Source: Branchiostoma floridae
Lineage: Eukaryota; Chordata; Leptocardii; Amphioxiformes; Branchiostomatidae
Assembly: GCF_000003815.2 (NCBI RefSeq)
Contig: NC_049984.1
Location: 24,759,957-24,807,064 of the forward strand
DNA length: 47,108 nucleotides
Direction of reading: 5' to 3'
Shown here: positions 19,916 to 31,258 of the stretch, piece after piece
How the letters are laid out: each line of letters starts with the position of its first letter
How positions within the stretch are numbered: the first letter of the stretch is position 1
Notes under the pieces: model-generated
What the model was told of the DNA's origin: nothing
Databases searched by the model: none
What the model saw: only the letters and a program-made list of their open reading frames with translations
Program-made: the position numbers and the translations under genes

Positions 19916-21900
19916 GAAAAAAGGGAACCCTCTGGGTAGTTTACGGACTGTTTTACTGCACTTTATACCGCTATACGTAGCGGGCTATTTTGGGGCACGG
20001 CTGGGCCAATAGAGCCGAACACTGCGACAAAAAGCACCGTGATCTAATCGTGAAGACACCGAGAGGTACCCCCGCGGTATCCGGCAGTCCACCGACACAA
20101 GTTTGTGTCTTCGGGGCCAGACCTTGTCTCCCTTGGTGCACCAGTGCAAATCTTTATCAACCCAGGACACGGCGACAAAAAGCGCCGTGATCTAATCGTG
20201 AAGACACCGAAACGTACCCCCGCGGTATCCGGCAGTCCACCGGGACAAGTTTGTGACTTCGTGGCCATGCCTTGGCACCCGCGGGGCACCGGACGTACCA
20301 GTGCAAATCTTTATCACTCGGCAACAAAAAGCGCCGTGATCTAATCGTGAAAACACCGAGAGGTACCCTCACGGTATCCGGCAGTCCACCGGGACAAGTT
20401 TGTGACTTCGGGACCAGACCTTGGCACCCGCGCGGAGCACCAGTGCAAATCTTCATCGGACCCGGCGACAAAAAGCGCCGTGATCTAATCGTGAAGACAC
20501 CGAGAGGTACCCTCACGGTATCCGGCAGTCCACCGGGACAAGTTTGTGACTTCGGGACCAGACCTTGGCACCCGCGCGGAGCACCAGTGCAAATCTTCAT
20601 CGGACCCGGCGACAAAAAGCGCCGTGATCTCATCGTGTAAACGCCGAGAGGTATCCAAGCGGTATCCGGCAGTCCACCGGGACAAGTTTGTGGCTTCGGG
20701 GCTAGCCCTTGTCTCTCTTGGTGCACCAGTGCAAATCTTTATCAACCCAGGACTCGGCGACAAACAACGCCGTGATGTATTCGTAAGGAAACCGAGAGGT
20801 TTCCCAGCGGTATCCAGTAGTCCACCAGGACAAGTTTGTGACTTCGGGGCCATGCATTGGCACCCGCGCGGGGGCACCATGCAAATCTTTATCCACCNNN
20901 NNNNNNNNNNNNNNNNNNNNNNNNNNNNNNNNNNNNNNNNNNNNNNNNNNNNNNNNNNNNNNNNNNNNNNNNNNNNNNNNNNNNNNNNNNNNNNNNNNNN
21001 NNNNNNNNNNNNNNNNNNNNNNNNNNNNNNNNNNNNNNNNNNNNNNNNNNNNNNNNNNNNNNNNNNNNNNNNNNNNNNNNNNNNNNNNNNNNNNNNNNNN
21101 NNNNNNNNNNNNNNNNNNNNNNNNNNNNNNNNNNNNNNNNNNNNNNNNNNNNNNNNNNNNNNNNNNNNNNNNNNNNNNNNNNNNNNNNNNNNNNNNNNNN
21201 NNNNNNNNNNNNNNNNNNNNNNNNNNNNNNNNNNNNNNNNNNNNNNNNNNNNNNNNNNNNNNNNNNNNNNNNNNNNNNNNNNNNNNNNNNNNNNNNNNNN
21301 NNNNNNNNNNNNNNNNNNNNNNNNNNNNNNNNNNNNNNNNNNNNNNNNNNNNNNNNNNNNNNNNNNNNNNNNNNNNCGTACCCCAGCGGTATCCGGCAAA
21401 TCCACCGCGACAAGTTTGTGACTTTGGGGCCAGGCCTTGTCTCCCTGGGTGCACCAGTGCAAATCTTATCCACCGGGACAAGTTTGTGACTTCGGGGCCA
21501 GCCCTTGGCTTCTTTGGGGCACCAAAAGAGACCGAGACCGAGACGTACCCCAGTGGTATCGGGCAGTCCAACGGGACCCCGTGGGGCACCAATGCAAATG
21601 GAACAATAGCTTGAATACTACTACTATAGCTAGGAGAACTGGGAAACCTCCGGGTAGTTAACGTGCTGTTGTGTGGCTACGTGCCGGGCTAGTTCGGGGC
21701 ACGGCCGGACCCCTGGATTCTTTTTAACTCGCAGTTAGAATCATGATCAACCCAGGACCCAGCGACAAATGGACGCCGTGACCTGATCGTGAAAACACTG
21801 CCAGTTAACGCCGCGGTCTCGGGCCGTTCACCGGGACAAATCTGTGGCTTCGGAGCCCTCCCTTGGGGCACCAGTGCAAATGGAATAGTAGCATAACCAT
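19916..21900. repeat. GC-rich minisatellite, about 144-149-bp units, interrupted by a gap
   Basis: Units start with GCGACAAAAAGCGCCGTGAT at 20024, 20172, 20321, 20465, 20609 and 20757 (lengths 148, 149, 144, 144 and 148 bp). Common words are CGTGAAGACACCGAGAGGTA, CGGTATCCGGCAGTCCACCG and GCACCAGTGCAAATCTT. Units 3 and 4 are nearly identical, indicating recent duplication. After the gap, truncated units continue to 21600 and a diverged one occupies 21670-21890. Flanks at 19916-20010 and 21640-21705 share GGGAA.CCTC.GGGTAGTT and CGGGCTA.TT.GGGGCACGG. A diverged relative at 36235-36440 shows the unit is also dispersed. Long frames on both strands are products of the repeat and the N run. Confidence 0.85.
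20898..21376. other. Assembly gap (479 N)
   Basis: A run of N inside the minisatellite. The array probably collapsed or could not be assembled, so true copy number is unknown. Confidence 0.99.
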
Positions 21901-22221
21901 TACTATAGGATAACGGGTCGAGCTACCCATCACCTCATGAGTCGAGGACATCAGGCCAACTGTGATTGATTTCATCTCAGACACTGTAAGTCCCAGCAAG
22001 GGCAAAATTGAATATTTTAATTTCATCCTCTTGCAATGGCATTGTGATATATATTCCGACTTGAATGTCTGTCCAATGGCAATCTTGGAAAGGATTTAGG
22101 TAAAATTGACTCTCTGTTGTCAACCTGTGCAACACTAAATGTGGAATATCCTGCTGGCTTTCCTGGCCATCTGCCAATGCCGGCATCTTTGTCTACTTCA
22201 GTAGTTTCACAGCAGCACTAC
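21901..22221. other. Non-coding, no gene recognised
   Basis: Short overlapping frames on both strands only. Confidence 0.4.
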
Positions 22222-22442
22222 AGGGGTATCTCACTGCACTTGGGGCACCGGTGCGGCGCTGAAGGGTCCAAAAGATTACTCAAGGAATTTCATAGATAAA
22301 GAACGAATTTTCTTACGTTTTGTTTATTTTGTTGACTTCTAACTCATACTTTTACGTATTACGCAATATATAAATTATTAAAAAAATCGGCGAAAATAGC
22401 ACAACAGTGCCGCACCGATGCCCCAAGTGCTTTGAGATACCT
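22222..22442. mobile_element. Harbinger-like MITE, copy C (divergent TIR subtype)
   Basis: The left end AGGGGTATCTCACTGCACTT and the reverse-complemented right end AGGTATCTCAAAGCACTTGG pair over about 36 bp, continuing GGGGCA.CGGTGCGGC. The interior keeps the family blocks GATAAAGAACGAATTTTCTT and CTCATACTTTTACGTATTAC. Compared with copy B, the subterminal TIR sequence differs (GGGGCACCGGTGCGG for CGTCACCGCAAGG), so this is a separate subfamily. Confidence 0.75.
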
Positions 22443-23178
22443 AGACTTTTCTTCATTAGGCAATGATACATTATTGAATTAATTGTTCCCTTGTTCCTGT
22501 CAAATATACTTGCATCACGTTCCTACCTGCAAGTACTAATGTTGGCTCTTGAAGTTGAACGTTGTGGATTGACATGGCACGTATCTATTAGTATTCCATT
22601 AAAGATCATTACACACTTTGGATGTTACTTAACAAAGCTGCGCTCCATGCAAGATTTTTTGCCATGGCTTTTTCATTGGCCTTACTAAGATTGCCTGTCG
22701 CGTACGTGGGTGTATTTACTAGTATTTGACATAACGTGTGTGAAGGTTGTGAAAGTGAGCTGTTTGGATTGCGAGAGACAGGCATTGTTTTGTAGTCAAT
22801 GATGGAAACATAAAAGGAAAAAAAATATATTCTTCATAGCAATGCATATTTCTTGTCTAAACCTTCGGTGACTGGGTTATGCTGTCTACAATCATACCGT
22901 TGTCAATCTATCTACATCAATTCATATAATACTTTGTAATATTTGACATTGATAGAATATTTCACTTGGAAACCCATTGGTCTTGGTCACGTTCTGACTG
23001 GCTCATCTTCAGGTCGACCTCCTGTCCAAAATAAAAGTTTTCTCTCAATCCCTCGTTGGTCGTCTTGGGTAGGCTTGTCTGTATATCTTTGTACAACAAG
23101 AGCCCATCTCCAAGGAGGGAACAGCCCATACTTCCTTGAGTAACTGTCGGCGTATAATGTACGCATTTACCACTAGAT
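22443..23178. other. Non-coding, no gene recognised
   Basis: AT-rich; no supported exon on either strand. Confidence 0.4.
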
Positions 23179-23476
23179 TCTACCTTTCACCGGCGGTGTT
23201 GAAGATTTGTGGCCATCGTTTTCCTACTTCTTGATGGGATCTACAACGAAGACAGTCTATTTACCTATCCTTTTCGTAGCAGTTTGATTTGCGTTGTGTT
23301 GAATGTTGTCACATGTACTATGATATGTCTACCTTTCACCAATGGTGTTGAAGATTTGTGGCCATCGTTTTTATACTCCTTTATGGGATCTACAACGAAG
23401 AGGGTCCATTTGCTTAGGGTCTTTTGGTGCAGTTTGATATGCGTTGTGTCGACTGTTTTCACATGCATTATGATGT
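23179..23476. repeat. Two-unit tandem duplication (149 bp)
   Basis: Units start at 23179 and 23328 with TCTACCTTTCACC. They share GGTGTTGAAGATTTGTGGCC, ATGGGATCTACAACGAAGA, GCAGTTTGAT and GCGTTGTGT. Both strands are open through it (99 codons plus, 128 codons minus). This follows from duplicating a stop-poor unit and gives no recognisable protein. Confidence 0.75.
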
Positions 23477-24480
23477 GTATAGTGCCCTCACGAACACACG
23501 GACCATAAAGCATAATTATGGTATCTCTCTGAGCATACACTCGGAGCGCTGCAATGCAAACCATTATGACCCTTGCCCTTAAACTGCGTTGGGCATGATT
23601 AACCTTTTGTTGAATCAGTTTTTTTATATCCCTGTCACGCACGAATCTCATCCCAAGACTTGTAAACTAGCTTCCGTCTGCAAGAAACGACATAAAATGT
23701 CTGAGACCAGCACATTTTCTTACTATATCAAGACATCGAGTCCGGCAGACAAAAGATGCTCTACTTTAAGGAACAACCTGACTCGTATCCGTATCAGAAG
23801 AGGTATATAGAGTATAGGCTAAGGATAATAGTGTGCCATATCAACGGGCAAAACTCGCACCATTTTCTGCTAGAAGTCATTCCAAATCACAGAAAGAGTT
23901 TTTTTTTTGGCCATCATTCACAAAATCCTTTCTTTTCATTCTTTCGCAATCAATTGTCTAATTGAAATTTGATGCTTTTTTTAGAAATGTCTTTAACGTC
24001 ATTTTGACTTCTAAATCATTCCCTCTTTATTTCCGGTAGCGAAATCTGAGAACATACAGAAGCAGACATGTCGACAGTAGGGAAAGTTTAGCACTTACTT
24101 TATGAGCACGAAAAACCAAATCTACATTTGAGACTATGTTAGAAATATTTGTAAATATTTCGAAAAGTGCAAAATCACAACATGCCAAGCATTCTGAATA
24201 AAGTGATCCTTAAACTTCCCCAAATATTTCTAAAATATCTAAATACATTAGAATATACTCAAAGTTTCATTCTAGCTTTCTCAAATCATGTTCTTGTGTT
24301 CAAAATGATGCAAAAAAGATATTACAAAAATATTCTAAAACCCACTTAGTGACTTGGAATGGACTGTCTATGGTGAGCGTCCCTCACCTTCCGTTTTCCA
24401 CGTGAGGTCTACAAAAGGGGAGAGATACGCGCTTGAATAGGCATGCCTTTCTTGCTATACATGAGTAATGATCTTCGCAG
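23477..24480. other. Non-coding, no gene recognised
   Basis: AT-rich, with short frames only. Confidence 0.4.
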
Positions 24481-25200
24481 CAAGACGATTAGATTGACAG
24501 AGCCTGCTTAATAACGAGCGAGTGATGCCGCCAATTTCGTTAATGATTGTCTTCATGGGTGGTTGGCAATTTATTCACGACTCATATATGAATATGAATG
24601 AAAACTTGTATTGTGCATTTTTGCCCAACCGAGCTAAGTACTAGCCTGGGTACCATCCGGATAGTGGTTCGCTCCTACGTTCGCTTCTGCTATCCGTCTG
24701 GAGATGTGCGCATTCAAACCGTTTGGCGGTAACGTCAGTTAATGAGCGAATCTAGGAATAGGTTCTAGAGCGCTTGTTCGATGATAACAGGCCTCCCACG
24801 AGCGGGCGGAGAGCTTGCTCGGTGTTGGAACGTCTGTTCGAACGAGCGCTTGAATCCATTCCATATTTCGCTCATGTGTAGGGACCAATCAGCGCCTGCT
24901 TCCAAAATTTGGACGATTCCAGACGTTAAGATGGTCCGCGTTCCCAGACGGAAGCACAGAGAAGCGACTGTATATAACGTTAGTGTATAATGAATGTCAG
25001 AGCTAGAAGCGACTGTATATAGTATATAATGAACGCCGGAGCGAACTACTTTCCGGATGGTACCCAGGCTAGCTGAGTACAGGTCACAACAGAGACAGAG
25101 CATATATATTAGTATCATAGACTAAATCTAACATGGAAGTTCGGCTTCTTCTCGCTTCTTGGTAATGGTGAAAATGTAGATTTGTATCGGTTTGTTTAAA
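24480..25200. repeat. Dispersed repeat hosting a MITE insertion
   Basis: Both sides of the MITE match other copies in the window. The left flank TTCATGGGTGGTTGG.AATTTATTCACGACT matches 29625-29657. The left junction CAACCGAGCTAAGT and the right flank GTCACAACA, CTTCTTCTCGCTTCTTGG and TAATGGTGAAAATGTA match the reverse complement of 39470-39590. This older repeat was split by the element at 24642-25071. Confidence 0.7.
24633..25080. mobile_element. MITE with 33-bp TIRs and 8-9-bp target duplication
   Basis: The element starts TAGCCTGGGTACCATCCGG (24642) and ends CCGGATGGTACCCAGGCTA (25071). The TIRs extend to about 33 bp (ATAGTGGTTCGCTC against GAGCGAACTACTTT). The flanks GCTAAGTAC (24633-24641) and GCTGAGTAC (25072-25080, with overlap of the final base of the TIR) are a 9-bp duplication with one difference, suggesting the hAT or Mutator superfamilies. 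Internally it has CCAATCAGCG at 24889. No transposase ORF is present. Confidence 0.85.
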
Positions 25201-25806
25201 TTCATGGGTAATGTAAAATTGTCAGTGCTACTCATATGTCTAAAGTAAGGGAATCTACTTCTATATAGCTAAATAGGGTATTTCAATCATTAACGTATAG
25301 AGTGCAATGAATAACGAAGTGTACTTGAAGAAAGGAGGAAAATGTCCAGACTTTACATGATGTACAAAATGACCAGTAAACTTGTGGACGTACCGACTGA
25401 TAAGTATCTAATATCAGCTCAAACAAGTGCTTTTAAAAAAGCTGGCATTTTGCCAATGTTTGCGTGTGTGAACGTTTTTTTCTAGTTATTAGAATGTCAT
25501 ATAAGTAGAACAGAGTACCTAAACCTGATATTGGCGCATGGAGAGATTCACATATGTGCCTGAACTGCAGCAGATCTAGACGCCACCTGTTAAAATTTGC
25601 GTGAACTGCAGCAAATTTCACTACACATTGCCTGTTTTTGAGTGAGCTCTGTTGCGGGGCATTTTTAAGTTTTTTTTTTAATTTTTATTTCTATTCGGCA
25701 AAAAAACGAAGCGGCGAATCCGTTAACCAAAGAAATAAATTGGTGTGGCCAAATGGATGTAAAAGTTAGTATTTTAATGGATGTAAAAAAGAAAAAAAAA
25801 GTTGAA
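25201..25806. other. Non-coding, no gene recognised
   Basis: No supported feature; ends in an A-rich tract at 25770-25810. Confidence 0.4.
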
Positions 25807-25890
25807 AAAAATCTACCTCCCCGGATTCGAACCGGGTGCATTGAACAGGTCCGTTCATCTCAACATCACAACGGCGACTACACTGGCCAG
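25807..25890 (-). pseudogene. tRNA-like sequence (tRNA-derived, not functional)
   Basis: The minus strand contains CCCGGTTCGAATCCGGG, a perfect 5-bp T arm with a perfect B box GGTTCGAATCC, and a TGAAC/GTTCA stem in the anticodon position. The loop there is 6 nt instead of 7. The sequence after the T arm (GGAGGTAG) has no complementary 5' acceptor strand, and the A box (TGGCCAGTGTAGTCG) is poor. Most likely a tRNA pseudogene or SINE head. Confidence 0.6.
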
Positions 25891-25894
25891 AAGG

Positions 25895-25921
25895 CATTTT
25901 GCGACTGCAAGTCGCAAAATG
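25895..25921. repeat. Perfect 12-bp-arm hairpin, 3-nt loop
   Basis: CATTTTGCGACT (25895-25906), GCA, AGTCGCAAAATG (25910-25921). It lies exactly between the tRNA-like sequence and the LINE tail. Confidence 0.85.
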
Positions 25922-25924
25922 CAA

Positions 25925-26311
25925 AAAGTACAGCCGCATGACTTCAAGTACCACAGTTACCATCCTAGGATTGATGTGTTCAAAAATTTGTATTTTCCCA
26001 GAACTATCGATATCGTAGAGTGGAATTTGCAAGCGCGGTAGGGACATCTTCTCTGGATAGTTTTAAAGAACGCTTGCAGATAGATTTGCAAAAGTTAGGT
26101 GTGACGGTGTAGTAACCAGCTGCTGCCGCGCCGCGTGCCTGCGAAGCTGGTGTGTTACGCCGAAGGGCGGTTATACCGTCTATATAGATACAGATACGGA
26201 AGCTGGTGTGTTACGCTGAAGGGCGGTTATACCGGCTATATATAGAGAGAGACAGATACAGAAGCTGGTGTGTTACGCTGAAGGGCGGTTATACCTGCTA
26301 TATAGATACAG
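25925..26311 (+). mobile_element. LINE 3' end (copy 1) with three tandem 3' UTR repeats
   Basis: Translated plus strand gives a decayed reverse-transcriptase C-terminus: VFKNLYFPRTID.VEWN, then with frameshifts a SFKERLQIDLQKLGV-like end at about 26060-26112. FFPRT-x-WN-x-LP followed by SFK-RL is the usual tail of CR1/L2-type non-LTR elements. The 3' UTR carries three copies starting GAAGCTGGTGTGTTACGC at 26143, 26199 and 26261 (periods 56 and 62), each ending TATATAGATACAGATA. An intact-frame relative lies inverted at 35655-35925. Strongly 5' truncated, as expected for LINE copies. Confidence 0.8.
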
Positions 26312-26379
26312 ATACTTCATATTCTACTCTGTTTGAGGTACAAAACTGACAGACTCTAGAGGAGTGCGGTAACGCCTTC

Positions 26380-26690
26380 ATTATTCAATTGGTAGTTTGA
26401 ATAGTTCTTTTGCTTTGACTTCGTCCTTTAGGTTGACATGAATAGTCATGGTAGTTGCGTACGTGACATCCGGGTGGTGATTTCAATGGCCATTGATCCA
26501 AAGAGATTCCGTGAAATCCTCCGATTTATTGATATCCATTACCGTGGGTTTAGTAGCGTCAAGTTCAAACGCAGCGAAACCAATTATGAGGGTTATCACA
26601 AGCTGTGTCTATACAGATAAGCGCAAATGATGGAAATGCATCGGATATGAACAGAAAAGACTGTCAGATCCATGCAAACATCAAGGTACC
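26380..26690. repeat. Dispersed repeat, copy 1 of a pair
   Basis: Matches 29650-29960 in the same orientation: CGTCCTT.AGGTT.ACAT.AATAG.CATGGT, ATTGATCCAA, AGCGTCAAGTTCAAACGCAG and CAAGCTGTGTCTATACAGAT. No reading frame is conserved between the copies, so it is not a gene family. Confidence 0.65.
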
Positions 26691-27303
26691 TAAGACCCCC
26701 ACATTAGACTAGACGGCGATCTCGCTGCGATCTTGCTGCGATTATGCTGCGAGCTGAATTATATCTATGTAACTCTTTACATCATAGTCGGAATGTTATG
26801 CAGAATGCAAAAGTGTAACTAAAAATATAAAGAAACACGCCAAAAACATCATTTTGTCTATGAAACTGGTTGAGCAGTCTGTCAAATTGTAGCGAGGTAA
26901 CCGCCGAAGTGGAATTCGAATGCATATTGGTATGCCCTTGGTACCTAGAAGCAACGTGTTGTGCAACCGTCGTTACCAATCACTGATTGACTCGTTAAAT
27001 ACGTCATCACCGCTTTTTTGCTCTTCATCTTCTCCCAAACGATGATTTTAGGTGATCAGATGGACATCCTCTCCTCGCCAAGCTAAAAGCAATTGCCGCT
27101 TAAGAAGATTCGAGCTTAGTTTTAACATTGACGCTTTGAATTGCAGCAATGCGCTTAGCGTCAAACCACAACCCTACCGCATACACAGTACTGTCTATGA
27201 CCTTCACAGTGGTTCAAAGCACCAAATTACCACCCGCTATACGTGATTAACGCTCGTTTTCCTCATCGTATAAAAACATTAGTTAGTGGTTCGTTCTCCC
27301 AAA
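26691..27303. other. Non-coding; small 11-bp tandem repeat
   Basis: Three 11-bp units GATCTCGCTGC, GATCTTGCTGC and GATTATGCTGC occur at about 26718-26750. Otherwise nothing is recognised up to the gap. Confidence 0.45.
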
Positions 27304-27478
27304 NNNNNNNNNNNNNNNNNNNNNNNNNNNNNNNNNNNNNNNNNNNNNNNNNNNNNNNNNNNNNNNNNNNNNNNNNNNNNNNNNNNNNNNNNNNNNNNNN
27401 NNNNNNNNNNNNNNNNNNNNNNNNNNNNNNNNNNNNNNNNNNNNNNNNNNNNNNNNNNNNNNNNNNNNNNNNNNNNNN
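27304..27478. other. Assembly gap (175 N)
   Basis: A run of N just before the repeat at 27479. Its paralogue at 38545 suggests the missing bases are part of the same repeat or its 5' flank. Confidence 0.99.
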
Positions 27479-27880
27479 TTCCTCACTTTACTCAAGTGAA
27501 AAATGAGTCGTCCCTCGAATAGGACGTTAAATGGAGGTCCCGTGTATGGGGAGAGCCATACCCCATGCACGTTAAAGAACCCCCACACGTGCGATGGTGC
27601 GGTGTGCGTTGGTGCAAATCCTTCTGTCGGGAGTTGGTGATTCACTTCAAATCACCCGGATGGAGGCCTGGCGAACCTCTGTCTCGTATCAGCCACATGG
27701 TGAATTACATCATTCACCCGGACGGGAGACCTGGCGCATCCCCGTCTTGTAATTAGCCTACGAAAGGGTATGTCACCCCGTAAGGGGCGGTATAACCCCG
27801 TCGTGTGTAGACATGTGCGAACATGTCTACATTTGATCACGTCGACCGATGATGAATAAATCACCCGGAACAAAGCCAGA
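27479..27880 (+). mobile_element. Non-LTR retroelement 3' region, copy 1
   Basis: Shares long stretches with 38545-38935: TAGGACGTTAAATGGA.GTCC, GAGAGCCATACCCCATGCAC, CACGTTAAAGAACCCCCACA, GTTGGTGATTCACTTCAAA, ATCACCCGGATGGAGGCCTG and CCCCGTAAGGGGCGGTATAA. Within this copy, CACCCGGA-type segments are repeated (27653 and 27716). It ends near GATGATGAATAAATCA, a degenerate version of the other copy's tail. Exact family unknown. Confidence 0.7.
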
Positions 27881-29109
27881 CAAGACGTCTTACGTTCTCT
27901 GCTGTAGCTTCAATGTGAAAGGCACCTTCCTTCAAATGAAAGGTCACTTGTCTTTTCAATGTATCCAAGAAATAAAGTCACTGATGGCACAGACGTGTTA
28001 AGAAGCGTGAAAGACCATTGAGGCAGCCAGATCAATAAGTTCCGTATTTTGTTCCGAACCTCGAACAATCGTTTGGACATATGGCTTAGCCATTGGAGAC
28101 AATCTTCTTTTTCCTCTTTTGCAGCCATTGGGGACAATATGGCGTCGACATTGACCTATCGCTAAGCAGCAACAAAGGTCAATTAGAATCACAGGGATTT
28201 GGTCCAAAGGGCCCCTTTTTGTTATTATGTATAATGTTTACGTGCCTTCGTGGATGCTATTTTGGCGTGTGGCCAACTGAAGATAGGAGTTTGCCTTTTG
28301 TCTTGCCAATGTATGCTGTCATAACTTTTTACTTGTAATTGTCAAATTTATTTTGAAAAAAAACACGAACTCAGGCCTATTGATTATATGGATGGCATCC
28401 TCTTGGGACCCTAAAACTGATGCCAGCGTGCGAATTCAGAAAGGGTTTCGCAAAAACATGATACATTCATTATGAAATATAAGTAGTCAGAAAGTTTGAA
28501 CAAATGACTAAACACACAGGGTACTGGTATGGTATGCCGAACAAAAGACAGTTTTCTACGATTTACGATATGATCGAAAACTTTTCTTGGAAACGGACGA
28601 AAATTTATGTGCGCGCGGATATCATTCATAGAATCAACATGGCCTAAAGAAGTGGTTGGGGACTAGTATAAGTGATAAGTATCATGATTTTTTATTAAAG
28701 CAAAATATGCTGAATGGGTGTCTCTGCATACGCTATAAGACACCTCATACATATGCACAATTCCTCCCACTTACATCCTGTTCTAATAACGGGAGAGTAC
28801 TAGATAGATTCAGCCTTGGATCTCCTAAAAGGCAGGAAAGATCCACTAAAAGAATCGATACAGCGTCCTGGGAGTGCTATAGATAAAGCCTTTCGGTACG
28901 CACATTTCCTTGGAAATGCTTCTTCCAACACTTCACGACTTCAAAAGTGGGAATGAGCTGTGATATTTTGCTGGGTTGATGTGTTGGATATGGCCGCTTG
29001 GAGCTTCTACGTGACTGTGGTGATTCGTTACGTACAGTTTGAAGTTGGTTATGAGCTTCCGAATCTCATCACGTTGTAGTGGTCAGTGGGTGTCCAATCA
29101 CTCTTGCAC
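27881..29109. other. Non-coding, no gene recognised
   Basis: Bases about 28605-28644 (GTGCGCGCGGATATCATTCA) match 44150-44175 and share a motif with 3482-3505. This is a short dispersed repeat edge. Frames on both strands are unsupported. Confidence 0.4.
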
Positions 29110-29490
29110 AGATCAAACTACGTGTCTGTCTTCTTCTTATACCCTCTGAGGCCTAGGATGTTTTAGTGTTCCAGGAAACCTGACCAATTCTACGAAAAAT
29201 TCTATTGACCTCTTTTTAATCGGCCGTGCGCACTGGCACTGAAAAGGGACATACAATTTTCAACTTTTCGACTTCTTTGTGATGAACACGTTAAAATAAC
29301 GCTTTTTTAACGGACGTGTTTTCCTCATTTTCTGTTGCAAGAACTGATTTAAAGATTAAAAAAGTTGTGCCCTGACACTTCTGTATAACTAGAATGTGGT
29401 GTTGTACTGGTGTTCTGTTCTATTTCAGTTTCACATCGCTAAACAGTATTTGTTTTGTGACTTTGACTGAAATCTTAAAAAAGAGAGTGA
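29110..29490. repeat. Segmental duplication, copy 1
   Basis: Corresponds to 30330-30760 in the same orientation. Shared words in order: GTGTTCC.GGAAACC, TCGGCCG, GACTTCTTTGTGATGAACAC or its variant, TTTCTGTTGCAAGAA, TAAACAGTATTTGTT and GAAATCT.-AGAGAG. Diverged and non-coding. Confidence 0.65.
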
Positions 29491-29639
29491 ATACTACGTA
29501 CGCTAGTATTTCCAGAAATGTATTTGTGTAGTCATAAATGGATGAAACATAGTCTGCACAGTTAAATGATTGACAGGGCCAGCTGCATAAAGACAGGCGA
29601 GCTATGCTGCCAATTTCCTTAATTGCCTTCATGGGTGGT

Positions 29640-29960
29640 TGGTAATTTATTCACGACTACTGTATTGAATAGTTATTTTAAGCATTGGTTGTGTAAGAAG
29701 AGTCTCTTTGTTCAGTTCTTCTGGCAGTTTTGCTTGGGATGTCACTTTTTTCCGCTCGTCCTTCAGGTTCACATAAATAGCCATGGTTGGTGCCTACGTG
29801 ACTCGGGTCATTGATCCAAGAAAGTTCTCCCCGGATGTAACGATACATATTGCCAAGGGTTTAGCTCCGTCAAGTTCAAATGCAGCGGAACCAATTATGA
29901 GGGTTAACACAAGCTGTGTCTATACAGATACGCACAGATGATGGGAATTCATCGAATATG
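29640..29960. repeat. Dispersed repeat, copy 2 of a pair
   Basis: Partner of 26380-26690. Its left edge (29625-29657) also matches the flank of the MITE at 24551-24585, linking these repeats to one larger family. Confidence 0.6.
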
Positions 29961-29965
29961 ATTAA

Positions 29966-30300
29966 TCTTAATTAACACGACAAAAGTACAGCGACTTTCG
30001 TAAGGTCTGCATGTATAAACTACCTACAATGCAACTAAACAGATATATATGGATATCTATAGGTATGAATAAGTCAACATATAGGGTCTACCATCTACAC
30101 TATTGGTTCTACAGTATAAAAATTATCGCCTTCCAAAATGTAGTTGAGTTTATCTATCGAACAGAGAGTAGCAAATTCTTTAGAGCAAGCGGAAGGTAAT
30201 ATGAGAACAGCTCTGTGCGTTTGTCATCATATCGTAAACAATCCATGACAAAGCTAAGTGACGTTCGTCTTCGATCTAATTTTGGCAGAATATGTACGGA
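29966..30300 (-). mobile_element. Non-LTR-like 3' region, inverted copy
   Basis: The reverse complement of 37580-37915. Shared words: ACACGACAAAAGTACAGCGA, ATTGGTTCTACAGTATAAA, AGAGTAGCAAATTCTTTAGA, GCAAGCGGAA.GTAAT and TGACGTTCGTCTTC. In the partner the element end reads GTCAATAAAGATTCC followed by an ATCTATCT tail, so this copy is oriented on the minus strand. Confidence 0.65.
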
Positions 30301-30329
30301 AAAGACTGTCAGATCGACGAAAACACTCT

Positions 30330-30770
30330 TTCACACCTTTCACAACCCTTGTTTCTGTCTTTTTCTTCTTAAAGCCTGGGAATGTTTTTGTTTTGTTTTT
30401 GTGTTCCCGGAAACCCGGGCGATTGTAAACCTACCGACCCTAGGCCTAACATTTTGGGTCGGCCGCTAGCGCTGGCAAGCAATTTGACGTCTTTGTGATG
30501 AAAACGTTAAAGAATATCTTTTTAAACGTGCGTGTTTTACATATTTCTGTTGCAAGAAGGAGAATCGAAAATTGTCCTTCACTTCATATCTGTGTAGTTC
30601 GAATATGGTGTTAAAAAGGAAGGAAGTGAAAGTGAAAGGAAGTGATCTCGATCCAGTTTTAGCTCACTGAAGACCAGTGTCCTGTTAATTGTATGTTATT
30701 TTTAAATTGTTAAACAGTATTTGTTGGGTTACTTTGGCCGAAATCTGTAGAGAGAGAAAGAATCCCTGCG
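30330..30770. repeat. Segmental duplication, copy 2
   Basis: Partner of 29110-29490, separated by about 1.2 kb. It contains a GAAAGGAAGT patch (30625-30645). Confidence 0.65.
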
Positions 30771-30839
30771 TGCGTACCCCTTTTTTTTCGGAACCTTACT
30801 CGAAAACACAATATTTCTTTCTTCGGTCGAAGAGACAAA

Positions 30840-31210
30840 CGCTAATGGGGTATCAGTGACGTGGATTATCGCAAGGCGTCTGCCGTCATTTCTGATTCCT
30901 TTTAAAGAGAGGCAGCTCAAGTCAAACAGCCTCTCTAAAGCCTATGTCACACTTCCAGGACCTTCTCCGATTCCCCCACCTTAACCAAAGAGAATGACAC
31001 TATCCAATCAAGGTTGGCGGCCGCCAGATCAGTTTTAGGACGTCACTGCTATCCTTCGTGACGACCATTTCAAAACCAGTCCATGGCTTGCTCCTAACAG
31101 AGCCCCGAATGCTTTAGACCTACACCCACCCTCGCAGAGCAACTGAAGACTTCCAAACTACTCCTAACCAAATTCTTGACTATTGGGAAGGTTGCCGGTC
31201 GTAGAAAGCC
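30840..31210. repeat. Dispersed repeat R1, copy 1
   Basis: Shares with 31565-31850: AATGGGGTAT.AGTGACGTGG, GCGTCTGCCGTCAT, AGAGAG.CAGCTC, CCTCTCTAAAGC, CTTTCGTGACGACCATTTCA or its variant, and GAGCCCCGAATGCTTT. Minus-strand translations are similar in both (GRR-.IIHVT.TPL), but without known homology. I treat this as a repeat rather than a gene. Confidence 0.65.
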
Positions 31211-31258
31211 ATCAACAACTACCTAACGACTAATGGTAGTGGTTTATTCAATTATTAC

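Noticed and set aside
20157-21614. Very long frames on both strands at 20-21.6 kb
   Set aside because: They pass through a 479-N gap and through a minisatellite; not coding.
23265-23651. 128-codon minus-strand frame
   Set aside because: Produced by duplication of a stop-poor 149-bp unit; the plus strand is open over the same interval.
25807-25890. Functional tRNA gene on the minus strand
   Set aside because: Perfect T arm, but the anticodon loop is 6 nt and the acceptor stem is absent.
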